This document shows, in pieces, positions 37,310 to 45,002 of a stretch of 64,000 nucleotides of DNA. The stretch's first letter is position 1; each line of letters starts with the position of its first letter. The DNA lies in the NCBI RefSeq assembly GCF_023373525.1, contig NZ_CP097218.1:2976001-3040000 (forward strand), written 5' to 3'. The notes beneath the pieces were generated by a model, which searched no databases, was not told the origin of the DNA, and was given only the letters and a program-made list of their open reading frames with translations. This DNA is from Brachybacterium kimchii (lineage in GTDB: Bacteria > Actinomycetota > Actinomycetes > Actinomycetales > Dermabacteraceae). The translations under genes and the position numbers were made by a program.

Positions 37310-38776
37310 TCAGGCCTGCGGGCCCTCCGTGGTGGGAGCAGAGGCAGGTCCCCCGGTGGCAGGACCGGAGGAGGCCGGACCGGAGGAACCGGTCGCGCCC
37401 GCAGCCGCGGATGCCTTCCCGGAGGCCGCCGCCCTGCCCTTGTTCTCCTCGATCTTCTCGAGCTGGCGGGCGGCGGCATCCCGGCCGCCCAGTCCGAAGG
37501 CGAGCACGGCGGCGGCCGCGAGGCCGATCACGAGCGCGCCGAAGGCGATCTCGATGATCCTGTCGGCCACGCCCATGGACTGCAGTCCCATGGCGGCGAA
37601 CAGGATGATGATCGCCCACTTGATGACCGTGGAGGCCGTGCCCGAGACGAGCTTGGAGACCACGGAGGCGATGAAGAAGCCGGCGGCGATGATGACCGCG
37701 CCGAACAGGACGCTGCCGCCGAGGTTCAGGATCTGGCTGAGGATCTCGGTGATCTGCGGGAAGCCCAGCACCTGCGCCGCCATCACGGCGAAGAACAGGA
37801 CCACGGCGATCTCGATGATCCGCAGCACGGTGGGCGTCGCCGAGGAGCCCTCGGAGATCACGTCGTTCTTCTGCAGCCAGTCGTCGATCCCGGTGGACTC
37901 GAGGATCGGCCGGAACAGCCCGGTCACGAAGCGCGCGATGAGCACGCCGATCCCCACCAGGGCGACCGCTGCGATGATGTTCGGGATCGCCGTGAACACG
38001 GTGGTGAGCATCGAGGCGGCCGGATCGGAGATCGAGGCGATCCCGAGGATCTGCAGCGAGGCGATCGACACCACGATCATGATCAGGGCGAACACGACCG
38101 AGGCGATGATCTCGGGGATGTTCGAGCCGGGCTTGCCACCGCCCTGGCCGGGATGTCCCTGCTGAGTCTGTGCCTGCGGGTGCTGGCCCTGCTGGGGCTG
38201 ACCCTGCTGCGGCGCCTGGCCCTGCTGCGGAAGCGGCTGGGTGTGTCCGGGAGCCTGGCCCTGCGCCGAGGCGGTGCCCTGCGCGGAGGCGGCGCCCTGC
38301 GGGCCGCGCTGATCCCCCATGGCACCGCCGGTGGCCCTCTGGATGCCCGACTGGGCGGTGCCCAGGAGCTTGCCGAAATCGACGGCGTGCAGGGCGGTGG
38401 TGATGAGTGCTCGCACGATCTTGGCGATGACCAGGCCGATCACGAACACGAACACGGCACCGATGATGTTGGGCAGGAACCCGAGGCCCTGCTCGAGCAT
38501 CGAGGTGACGGGCGTGAGCACCTGGTTCAGCTGGAAGATCCCCAGCACGATCACCAGGCCCAGCAGCCAGATCACCATCGAGAGGATCGTGCCCACTGCA
38601 TTGCCGAGGGACGCTCCGTCCTGGCCGATGCGCCGCAGCGCCGGCACCTTCTGCGCGAGCTTCGAGGCTGCGCTCTTGAGGACGGCCGCGAGGATCGCGG
38701 TGATGATGAGGACGACGATGGCGGCCAGGACCTTCAATCCCAGTCCCGCCCAGTCGACATTGGACAGTGAGTTCAC
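37310..38776 (-). CDS. TM-helix-repeat protein, mechanosensitive-channel-like (CmpX type)
   Basis: A 488-residue membrane protein with two internal repeats, each of paired hydrophobic helices with the pattern 'AVFVFVIGLVIAKIVRALIT' (about 107-126) and 'AAVALVGIGVLIARFVTGLF' (about 268-287). These resemble the conserved TM helix of CmpX and MscS-related proteins. The MscS beta domain itself is not seen, so a channel role is uncertain. Residues about 150-210 are a Gln/Gly/Pro-rich cytoplasmic linker ('QPLPQQGQAPQQGQPQQGQ'), and the tail (about 445-488) is Ala/Ser/Pro-rich. Start: GTG at 38776; ribosome site GGAGGTAG lies just upstream. It is divergent from the phosphoesterase gene by 233 bases. 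Confidence 0.75.
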   Translation of the reverse strand: MNSLSNVDWAGLGLKVLAAIVVLIITAILAAVLKSAASKLAQKVPALRRIGQDGASLGNAVGTILSMVIWLLGLVIVLGIFQLNQVLTPVTSMLEQGLGFLPNIIGAVFVFVIGLVIAKIVRALITTALHAVDFGKLLGTAQSGIQRATGGAMGDQRGPQGAASAQGTASAQGQAPGHTQPLPQQGQAPQQGQPQQGQHPQAQTQQGHPGQGGGKPGSNIPEIIASVVFALIMIVVSIASLQILGIASISDPAASMLTTVFTAIPNIIAAVALVGIGVLIARFVTGLFRPILESTGIDDWLQKNDVISEGSSATPTVLRIIEIAVVLFFAVMAAQVLGFPQITEILSQILNLGGSVLFGAVIIAAGFFIASVVSKLVSGTASTVIKWAIIILFAAMGLQSMGVADRIIEIAFGALVIGLAAAAVLAFGLGGRDAAARQLEKIEENKGRAAASGKASAAAGATGSSGPASSGPATGGPASAPTTEGPQA

Positions 38777-39009
38777 GGCTACCTCCGTGGGTCACGGGAG
38801 CCGACCGTCCGACGGGTTGTGGGCCGGGGACGGTGAGGAGGCTCCTCTGCCGGGGAATTGCGGATGTGTGACCACGCTAACACCCAGGGTTCGCGACGAG
38901 GCCAGGCCAGAGGGCGGATCCCCGCACGACGGAGCCCGAGGGATGCTCGTCATGTCCTCCTTCCTCGGACGCCATGTCCGCGCCATGTGGCGGTGCTGGG
39001 CTGGATCCC

Positions 39010-40767
39010 ATGGCTCATCCCGATCCCCGCTGCTCGCCCGTCGACGCCCGTCGTCCGCTCACACGGAGAGGACTCCTGACGGTCTCCGCCACCGCGATCG
39101 CAGGGACCGCAGCGGCGGTCGCACCTGCCCGTCGTGCCTTCGCCGAGGACTCCGGACTGCGGGCCGACGGCACCACGCTGGATGCCGTCGCGACGCCCGA
39201 GCAGGGCGCCGAGGACGGCTACCGTCGGCTCGTCGCCGGCCCGGGCTACGAGCACGTGGTGCGCGAGGACGGCCTCGAGAACGCTCCGAAGGCCTCCCGG
39301 GCCGACACCCGCCGGTCTCTCGCGTCGTTCGTGCAGTTCACGGACCTCCACGTGCTGGACGCCCAGTCGCCCATGCGCTTCGAGTTCCTGCACGACCTCA
39401 CGGGCTCCGCGTTCCGTCCGCAGGAGTCCCTGACCACGCAGGGCGCCGTCGCCCTGGTCGAGCGAGTGAACTCCCTGCGCCGCGGCCCGCACACCGGGCG
39501 ACCCTTCGACTGCCTGGTCAGCACCGGGGACAACACGGACAACCACGAGCACATCGAGCTGGACTGGTTCCTCGCCGTCATGAACGGCGGCGAGATCGCG
39601 GCCTCGACCGGCGATCCGGACCGGTGGGAGGGCGTGCAGAGCAGCGGCGACGCGAGCTACTGGAACCCCGCCGACCCCGTGCGCGACCGCTACAAGGAGG
39701 TCGGCTTCCCGGAGCTCCCGGATCTGCTCGAGCGCGCGACCTCCTCGCATCACAGCCCCGGTCTGCAGGTGCCCTGGTTCAGCGTGTTCGGCAACCACGA
39801 CGACTCCATCAGCGGCACCCTGCCCTCCGACTGGAAGGGCCTCGCGGACCTCTACACCGGGAGCTGGAAGTTCACCGGCTTCGAGGACCCGTCGGCCCAG
39901 AAGCAGCTGCGCGAGCAGGTGAGCCGCGCCGAGAGCACCCGTGCGCTCTCCGGCTCGGTGAGCCGCAGCAGCGGGAGCGCCCGCTCGAAGCGGGACTTCT
40001 CGGTCACGGCCGACGAGCGCCGCGCGCCCTTCACCACCGAGGAGTACATCCGCGCGCACCTCGAGCGCCCGCAGCCGGTGGGGCCGGCCGGCAACGGCTT
40101 CACCGAGCAGAACGTCCAGGAGGACACCGGGTACTACACCTTCGAGATCGCCGAGGGCGTCGTCGGCATCGCGCTGGACTCGACGAACCGCGCCGGCTTC
40201 ACGGGCGGCTCGATCGGCCACGCCCAGTACCGGTGGCTCGAGGACGTGCTCGAGCGCGGCTCCAGCCGGCACTACGACGGACTGGGACGGCTCGTGCGCA
40301 GCCGGGCCGAGGACACCCGCTTCGTGGTCTTCAGCCACCACACGCCCGATTCGATGAACAACCTGCTGCTCGAGCCGGGCAACGGCGAGCTGCGGCACGC
40401 CGGCTGGGATGTCGCGAACCTGCTGGGGCGCTTCCCCAACGTGCTGGCCTGGGTCAACGGCCACACCCACACCAACGAGATCAGCCTGCACGGGCACGCG
40501 AAGCCCGAGCGCCGCTACTGGATCATCAACACCGCCTCGCACGTGGACTTCCCGCAGCAGGCGCGCGTGGTCGAGATCGTGGACAACCGCGACGGGACCC
40601 TGTCACTGCTGAGCACCCTGATCGAGGCAGACGCGCCCTATCAGGGGGATGCACTGGCCTCCCTCTACCGCGAGCTGTCGTTCAACGACATCCACGCGGA
40701 CCTCTCGCAGGAGGGCACGCCGCAGGACCGCAACGTCGAGCTGCTGCTGGTGGCGCCCGGCGCCTGA
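39010..40767 (+). CDS. TAT-exported metallophosphoesterase (PPA1498-like)
   Basis: A 585-residue secreted phosphoesterase resembling the PPA1498-type family (TIGR03767). It carries a twin-arginine leader ('PLTRRGLLTVSATAIAGTAA', cleavage probably near residue 40). The dinuclear metal motifs are in order: 'FVQFTDLHVLDAQSP' (D-x-H), 'CLVSTGDNTDNHEHIELDWF' (GDxxD), 'VFGNHDDSI' (GNHD), 'VVFSHHTPDSM' (H) and 'VNGHTHTNEI' (GHTH). It should hydrolyse phosphoesters outside the cell; the substrate is unknown. A Ser/Arg-rich insert at about 310-335 interrupts the domain. The ATG at 39010 begins close to the RR motif. A strong terminator follows. Confidence 0.87.
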   Translation: MAHPDPRCSPVDARRPLTRRGLLTVSATAIAGTAAAVAPARRAFAEDSGLRADGTTLDAVATPEQGAEDGYRRLVAGPGYEHVVREDGLENAPKASRADTRRSLASFVQFTDLHVLDAQSPMRFEFLHDLTGSAFRPQESLTTQGAVALVERVNSLRRGPHTGRPFDCLVSTGDNTDNHEHIELDWFLAVMNGGEIAASTGDPDRWEGVQSSGDASYWNPADPVRDRYKEVGFPELPDLLERATSSHHSPGLQVPWFSVFGNHDDSISGTLPSDWKGLADLYTGSWKFTGFEDPSAQKQLREQVSRAESTRALSGSVSRSSGSARSKRDFSVTADERRAPFTTEEYIRAHLERPQPVGPAGNGFTEQNVQEDTGYYTFEIAEGVVGIALDSTNRAGFTGGSIGHAQYRWLEDVLERGSSRHYDGLGRLVRSRAEDTRFVVFSHHTPDSMNNLLLEPGNGELRHAGWDVANLLGRFPNVLAWVNGHTHTNEISLHGHAKPERRYWIINTASHVDFPQQARVVEIVDNRDGTLSLLSTLIEADAPYQGDALASLYRELSFNDIHADLSQEGTPQDRNVELLLVAPGA

Positions 40768-40824
40768 GCCGCGCTCGGGTCGCCCGCCGCCCGACCCGCG
40801 ACCCGATCCGGCCGACCATGCGAG

Positions 40825-40854
40825 AAGGCCCCCGGGATCTCTCCCGGGGGCCTT
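40825..40854. terminator. Strong hairpin between the phosphoesterase gene and tRNA-Leu
   Basis: AAGGCCCCCGGG (40825-40836) and CCCGGGGGCCTT (40843-40854) are perfect 12-base arms with loop ATCTCT. It can serve both convergent transcripts: the phosphoesterase gene ending at 40767 and the tRNA ending at 40864. Confidence 0.85.
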
Positions 40855-40863
40855 CGTCTCACG

Positions 40864-40947
40864 TGCGCGAGGGGGGACTCGAACCCCCACGCCCTCTCGA
40901 GCACACGGACCTGAACCGTGCGCGTCTACCAATTCCGCCACTCGCGC
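40864..40947 (-). tRNA. tRNA-Leu (CAG)
   Basis: On the minus strand the sequence folds into an 84-base class II tRNA. The acceptor stem GCGCGAG pairs with CTCGCGC, and the D arm TGGCGGAATTGGTAGACGC is typical of tRNA-Leu. The anticodon arm is CACGG-TTCAGGT-CCGTG with anticodon CAG, a long variable arm follows (CTCGAGAGGGCG region), and the T arm is GGGGGTTCGAGTCCCCC. Discriminator A is at 40864; CCA is not encoded. It reads CUG, the commonest leucine codon in this GC-rich genome. The 135 bases between it and the permease gene (40948-41082) hold nothing recognisable beyond its promoter region. Confidence 0.97.
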
Positions 40948-41082
40948 GTGTCTCCGGCACCAGGAGTCGCAGCTCACCGAGACCGAAGTGCCCTCAGACT
41001 ACTCGTACGCAGGCGCTCGCCCAAACCCCGCCGACCGTGGGGTGCGCAACACCACTCCGGCACCGGGCCGCCGGCGCGCACG

Positions 41083-42579
41083 TCAGCGGGAGGATCCGGC
41101 CTGCCGCTCGCGCACGAGCTCCGCCTCGGTGAAGGCGTCGTCGATGTGGGCGGGGTCGATGCGTCGGCGCACCACCGTCACGTACAGCACGGTCGCGATC
41201 GCGACGGCGATGATGCCGACGATCGCGGCGAGCGTCATCTCGGCGCGCACCACCACGGTCGCGAACACGGCGAGCAGGCCGATGATCCCGACCGTCGCGG
41301 AGACCCGTCCCCCGGGCATCCGGAACGTCGCGCCCTCGACGCGGCGGGCGCGGAAGCGCAGGTAGGTCACGAGGATCAGCATCCACACCAGCAGCACGGC
41401 GAACACCACGACGCTCATCAGGTAGCCGAAGGCGGCGACGCCGCTCATCTGCAGCACGGCGGCCGCGAGGATCCCCACGCAGCTCACGGCGATCGCAGGC
41501 GCGGGCACCCTGCGCCGCGTGACGCGGGAGAAGACCTGCGGTGCCAGGCGGTCCTCCGCGAGGGAGTGCATGATGCGGCTTCCCGCATAGAGGTTCGCGT
41601 TGGCGGCGCTGAGGGCGGCGATGAGCACCAGCAGGTTCGTGATGCTCGCGGCGGCGGGCACGCCGATGGAGTCGAAGACGGTCACGAACGGGGAGGTCTC
41701 CACGGCCTCGCCGGTCGCCGACGCCTGCCTCCACGGCACCAGCGCCACGACGATCCCGATGCTCACCACGTAGAACAGGGCCAGGCGCACGATGGTGGTG
41801 CGGGCCGCGGTGCGGATCGAGCGCGCGGGCTCCTTGGCCTCGGCCGCGGTGATCGACAGCAGCTCGATGCCGCCGAAGCTGAACATCACCACGCTGAGGG
41901 CGATCCAGACCGCCGCCCAGCCGTTCGGGGCGAAGCCCCCGTCGGCCGTGAGCCCGGAGAGACCCGGCGCGGGGTGCGCGCCCGTGCCCAGGAACACCAG
42001 GAACAGGCCGACGAGCATGAACACGACCACCGCGATCACCTTGATGCTCGAGAGCACGAACTCGACCGCGCCGAAGGAGCCGACGGTGGTGAGGTTGATG
42101 GCCAGGATGACCGCCGCGAACAGCACGATGCCGACGGGCACGGGGATCGCCGGGAACCAGTAGGCGAGGTAGAGCGCGCAGGCCACGAGCTCGGTCGCGG
42201 TCACCGCAACCGTCACGATCCAGTACAGCCAGCGGCTGAGGTAGCCCCAGTACGGGGAGAGGTAGTGGGCGGCCAGCGTGCCGAAGCCACCGCGCACCGG
42301 GTGGCGGGAGGCCATCTCGCCCATCGCCAGTGCGATCGTCGCCGCGATGAGGGAGCCGATGGCGAACGCGATGATCACGGCGGGGCCCGCGTAGCCGATG
42401 GCCTCGCCGGAGCCGAGGAACAGGCCGGTGCCCAGCGCGGAACCCATGGCGATCATGGCGATCTGGCCGTGACCGAGCGAGCGGGCAAGCTGCGGAGCGG
42501 GGGCCGTCGGGGCCGGTTCCGTGCCCGATCCCGCGGAGTCGGACGCCCTGGGAGGGGGCGTGGAGGAGGAGGAATTCAT
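41083..42579 (-). CDS. Amino acid permease (APC, AAT family)
   Basis: A 498-residue inner-membrane permease with about twelve helices, of the amino acid transporter (AAT) branch that includes GABA, proline and aromatic permeases. The signature is near the N-terminus: 'LGHGQIAMIAMGSALGTGLF' then 'LGSGEAIGYAGPAVIIAFAI' (about 36-75), in which the unwound GSALGTGLF segment of helix 1 binds the amino-acid backbone. 'ALAMGEMASRHPVRGGFGTL' and 'YWGYLSRWLYWIVTVAVTAT' (helices 2-3) follow. The substrate cannot be told. The ATG at 42579 is the only start giving a sensible cytoplasmic leader. Gap upstream (42580-42872): palindrome copy 2 and the rplI terminator. Confidence 0.88.
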   Translation of the reverse strand: MNSSSSTPPPRASDSAGSGTEPAPTAPAPQLARSLGHGQIAMIAMGSALGTGLFLGSGEAIGYAGPAVIIAFAIGSLIAATIALAMGEMASRHPVRGGFGTLAAHYLSPYWGYLSRWLYWIVTVAVTATELVACALYLAYWFPAIPVPVGIVLFAAVILAINLTTVGSFGAVEFVLSSIKVIAVVVFMLVGLFLVFLGTGAHPAPGLSGLTADGGFAPNGWAAVWIALSVVMFSFGGIELLSITAAEAKEPARSIRTAARTTIVRLALFYVVSIGIVVALVPWRQASATGEAVETSPFVTVFDSIGVPAAASITNLLVLIAALSAANANLYAGSRIMHSLAEDRLAPQVFSRVTRRRVPAPAIAVSCVGILAAAVLQMSGVAAFGYLMSVVVFAVLLVWMLILVTYLRFRARRVEGATFRMPGGRVSATVGIIGLLAVFATVVVRAEMTLAAIVGIIAVAIATVLYVTVVRRRIDPAHIDDAFTEAELVRERQAGSSR

Positions 42580-42680
42580 CCGCTCAGGGTAGATGTCTGC
42601 ACGCCCGCTCCTCCACACGGGGTGGCGCGGTCGTCCTCGGGGCCCCTGGCGCTTCCCGGGCGCGCATCGCGTCATGCGAC

Positions 42681-42732
42681 GGCGTATGCGCGACATCTCT
42701 GCCTCATGCGGCAGACATGCTCGCTATATGCC
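42681..42732. repeat. Long intergenic palindrome, copy 2 of a 23-6-23 element
   Basis: Arms 42681-42703 and 42710-42732 with a 6-base loop TCATGC. The arm ends (GGCGTAT...ACATCTCTGCC and GGCAGACATG...CGCTATATGCC) pair well while the middle has decayed. Each arm matches the corresponding arm at 10347-10398 at about 18 of 23 positions, and the spacing is identical, so the two are copies of one element. It lies between the permease start and the rplI terminator. Confidence 0.75.
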
Positions 42733-42800
42733 GGTCGGCGACGCCGCGGCCCCGCCCGCACCTGCCAGCGCCCCGCACCCCGCACCCCGCCCGCACACGT

Positions 42801-42840
42801 GAAGCGCCCCGCCTCCGATTGCTCGGAGGCGGGGCGCTTC
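42801..42840 (-). terminator. Terminator of the rpsF-ssb-rpsR-rplI operon
   Basis: Perfect 17-base arms, 42801-42817 and 42824-42840 (GAAGCGCCCCGCCTCCG and its complement), with loop ATTGCT, 32 bases past the rplI stop. Very stable hairpin; no long T-run, as usual in actinobacteria. Confidence 0.88.
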
Positions 42841-42872
42841 GCACGTCGCGGCTCAGGCCGCGACGGAGGGGG

Positions 42873-43340
42873 TCACTTCGCGGCGCCCTTGGCGGCGACG
42901 GCCTGGACGACCAGGTTCGCGAAGACGTCCTCGTGCAGACGCACGGTCGCCTTGTACTCGCCGAGCGACTTGATGGGAGTCGTGAACTCGACGGAGCGGC
43001 GGTCGATGTCGCGGTCGAACGCGGTCTTCACGGCGTCGGCGACCTCCTTGGAGGTCACGGCGCCGAAGAGACGGCCGTTGGTGCCGGCGCGCTCGGAGAC
43101 GACGACGGGCTTCGACTCGAGCACGGCCTTGAGCGACTGCGCCTCCTCCAGGCTCGCCACGGCGCGCTTGCTGCGCGCGGAGCGGATCTGGTCGAGCTGG
43201 CGCTGGCCGCCGTCGGTCCACGGGGTGGCGAGCTTGCGCGGCAGCAGGAAGTTGCGCGCGTAGCCGTCCTTGACGTCGACGACGTCGCCCGCGGTGCCGA
43301 GGCCGGTGACCTCGTTGGTGAGGATGAGCTTGGTGGTCAT
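42873..43340 (-). CDS. rplI: 50S ribosomal protein L9
   Basis: A 155-residue ribosomal protein L9, which binds 23S rRNA near the L1 stalk and holds two globular domains on a long helix. The N-terminal domain is diagnostic: 'KLILTNEVTGLGTAGDVVDV' and 'KDGYARNFLLPRKLATPWT' (residues 4-42). A central helix (about 45-80) follows, then the C-terminal domain 'RLFGAVTSKEVADAVKTAFD' and 'IKSLGEYKATVRLHEDVFAN'. Full length. Last gene of the rpsF-ssb-rpsR-rplI operon, 17 bases after rpsR, and followed by a strong terminator. Confidence 0.98.
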   Translation of the reverse strand: MTTKLILTNEVTGLGTAGDVVDVKDGYARNFLLPRKLATPWTDGGQRQLDQIRSARSKRAVASLEEAQSLKAVLESKPVVVSERAGTNGRLFGAVTSKEVADAVKTAFDRDIDRRSVEFTTPIKSLGEYKATVRLHEDVFANLVVQAVAAKGAAK

Positions 43341-43357
43341 GTGTGTGCCTTCCTCGC

Positions 43358-43594
43358 TCAGCGACCGGAGGTCGAGTAGGGCAGCAGGGCGATCTCGCGG
43401 GCGTTCTTCACGGCCTTCGCGATCTTGCGCTGCTCCTGCACGGACACGCCGGTGACCCGACGCGCGCGGATCTTGCCGCGGTCGGAGATGAACTTGCGCA
43501 GCAGGGCTGCGTCCTTGTAGTCGATCGACTCGACGCCCGCTGCCTTCAGCGGGTTCTGCTTCTTCTTCGGCTTGCGAAGAACAGGCTTGGCCAT
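43358..43594 (-). CDS. rpsR: 30S ribosomal protein S18 (zinc-free form)
   Basis: A 78-residue S18, a small-subunit platform protein that pairs with S6. The core is '[20 protein letters not shown]' and '[20 protein letters not shown]' then '[10 protein letters not shown]'. The N-terminus '[20 protein letters not shown]' lacks the zinc-binding cysteines of the C+ form, so this is the C- paralogue type. A zinc-binding copy may exist elsewhere. GGAGCACCACG precedes the ATG. It lies between ssb and rplI in the usual order. Confidence 0.97.
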   Translation of the reverse strand: MAKPVLRKPKKKQNPLKAAGVESIDYKDAALLRKFISDRGKIRARRVTGVSVQEQRKIAKAVKNAREIALLPYSTSGR

Positions 43595-43758
43595 CGTGGT
43601 GCTCCTTGTTCCTTGATGCGGAGCCCGGGTCTCCCCGGGATGGGTGAATGGTGTGTGCGCAGGGCGCCTGCCCTGCAGTGGTCGGGGACGCGTCCGTCCG
43701 TCGACCCCTCGGTCCCGCCTCCGGTCACCCTCGGGTGATCAGCGCGGATCCCTCGGGA

Positions 43759-44337
43759 TCAGAACGGCGGGTCGTCGTACCCGCCCTGGTTGCCGCCGGC
43801 CCACGGGTCCTGGTCGGCGCCGCCGCCCTGGTTCCCGCCGTAGCCGCCCTGGCCGCCTCCGGAGAAGCCGCCGCCCTGGCCGCCCTGGGGGCCGCCGAAG
43901 CCGCCGCCCTGGTTGCCCTGGCCGCCCTGGCCGCCGCGCTGACCGCCGCCGTTGAATCCTCCGCCGCCGCCGCGCTGGACCTTGTTGGCCTTCGCGGTGG
44001 CGTAGCGCAGGGACGGGCCGATCTCGTCGACGTCCAGCTCGATCGAGGTGCGGTTGTTGCCCTCGCGGTCGGTGAAGGAGCGCTGCTTGAGGCGGCCCTG
44101 CGCGACCACGCGGGTGCCCTTCTCGAGGGACTCCGCCGCGTTCTCGGCGGCGTCGCGCCACAGCGAGCAGCGCAGGAACAGGGCCTCGCCGTCCTCCCAC
44201 TGGTTCGACTGGCGGTTGAACGTGCGGGGGGTGGAGGCGATGGTGAAGGAGGCCACGGCGACGCCGGACTGCGTGAAGCGCAGCTCGGGATCGGCCGTCA
44301 GGTTCCCGACCACCGTGATGATCGTGTCATTGGCCAT
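43759..44337 (-). CDS. ssb: Single-stranded DNA-binding protein
   Basis: A 192-residue SSB that coats single-stranded DNA in replication, repair and recombination. The OB fold occupies residues 4-115: '[20 protein letters not shown]', '[20 protein letters not shown]', '[20 protein letters not shown]', '[20 protein letters not shown]'. A Gly/Gln/Asn-rich disordered tail follows (118-180), ending in the acidic tip 'GGYDDPPF', the DDxPF-type C-terminus that recruits partner proteins. Tetramer expected. It lies in the conserved rpsF-ssb-rpsR-rplI block; gaps on both sides (146 and 164 bases) are longer than within a tight operon, so it may have its own promoter. Confidence 0.97.
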   Translation of the reverse strand: MANDTIITVVGNLTADPELRFTQSGVAVASFTIASTPRTFNRQSNQWEDGEALFLRCSLWRDAAENAAESLEKGTRVVAQGRLKQRSFTDREGNNRTSIELDVDEIGPSLRYATAKANKVQRGGGGGFNGGGQRGGQGGQGNQGGGFGGPQGGQGGGFSGGGQGGYGGNQGGGADQDPWAGGNQGGYDDPPF

Positions 44338-44483
44338 GCTCTGCTCCTGATCTCCGGGTGCTCTCGTGCGGGGGTGGGGTGCGGCGAGCCGACGTCGGCT
44401 CCGTCATGCGGCTGCGGGTCCGGGGTCCCCTGTCTGCGGGGTCCGGGGATTCTGCGGCCGACGGGCCTGTCAGCTCTCGCGGA

Positions 44484-44774
44484 TCACTTCGCGTCGAGAC
44501 GCATGAGCTTCGTGCGCAGGACGGACTCGTTGAGTCCGAGCTGGCGGTCGAGCTCCTTGGCGGTCTCCGACTTCGCGGTGAAGGACAGGACGACGTACAC
44601 GCCCTCGGACTTCTTCTGGATCTCGTAGGCGAACTTCCGCTTGCCCCAGACGTCCACCTCGTCGATGGTTCCGCCTTCGGCAGGGATGACCTGCACGAGC
44701 TTCTCAAAAGTGGTGCCGACGGTCCGCTCGTCGATCGAAGGGTCGAGGATGACGACCATCTCGTACTTGCGCAT
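44484..44774 (-). CDS. rpsF: 30S ribosomal protein S6
   Basis: A 96-residue S6, which binds 16S rRNA together with S18. It opens '[20 protein letters not shown]' and contains '[20 protein letters not shown]' and '[20 protein letters not shown]', with '[16 protein letters not shown]' at the end. Full length, no glutamate tail. The ATG at 44774 follows AGGTGGG; longer frames upstream are not part of the family. First gene of the operon. The leader (44775 onward) probably carries its promoter, but I could not place it. Confidence 0.98.
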   Translation of the reverse strand: MRKYEMVVILDPSIDERTVGTTFEKLVQVIPAEGGTIDEVDVWGKRKFAYEIQKKSEGVYVVLSFTAKSETAKELDRQLGLNESVLRTKLMRLDAK

Positions 44775-45002
44775 GTTCGAGTACCCACCTCCTGTGGTCT
44801 CAGCGGCCACGGGACTTCCGTGGCAGGAGGGTTCCATGCTGTCCGGGCCGCTCGGATCGCGGCACAGACCAGCCAAGACTACCCGGGCGTGCGCAGGCCC
44901 GCCAGGCCGGTGCGCGGCGTGCGCGGGGGATCACAGGGACGGGCCGCCGACGGGCCCCGGGCCCTCAGGCGCCCCGGCTCACTCGCCGTCGTCCTCTGTG
45001 GC

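Noticed and set aside
41100-43263. Plus-strand 781-codon frame opposite the permease and rplI
   Set aside because: His/Asp/Arg-rich translation typical of an antisense frame to a hydrophobic protein.
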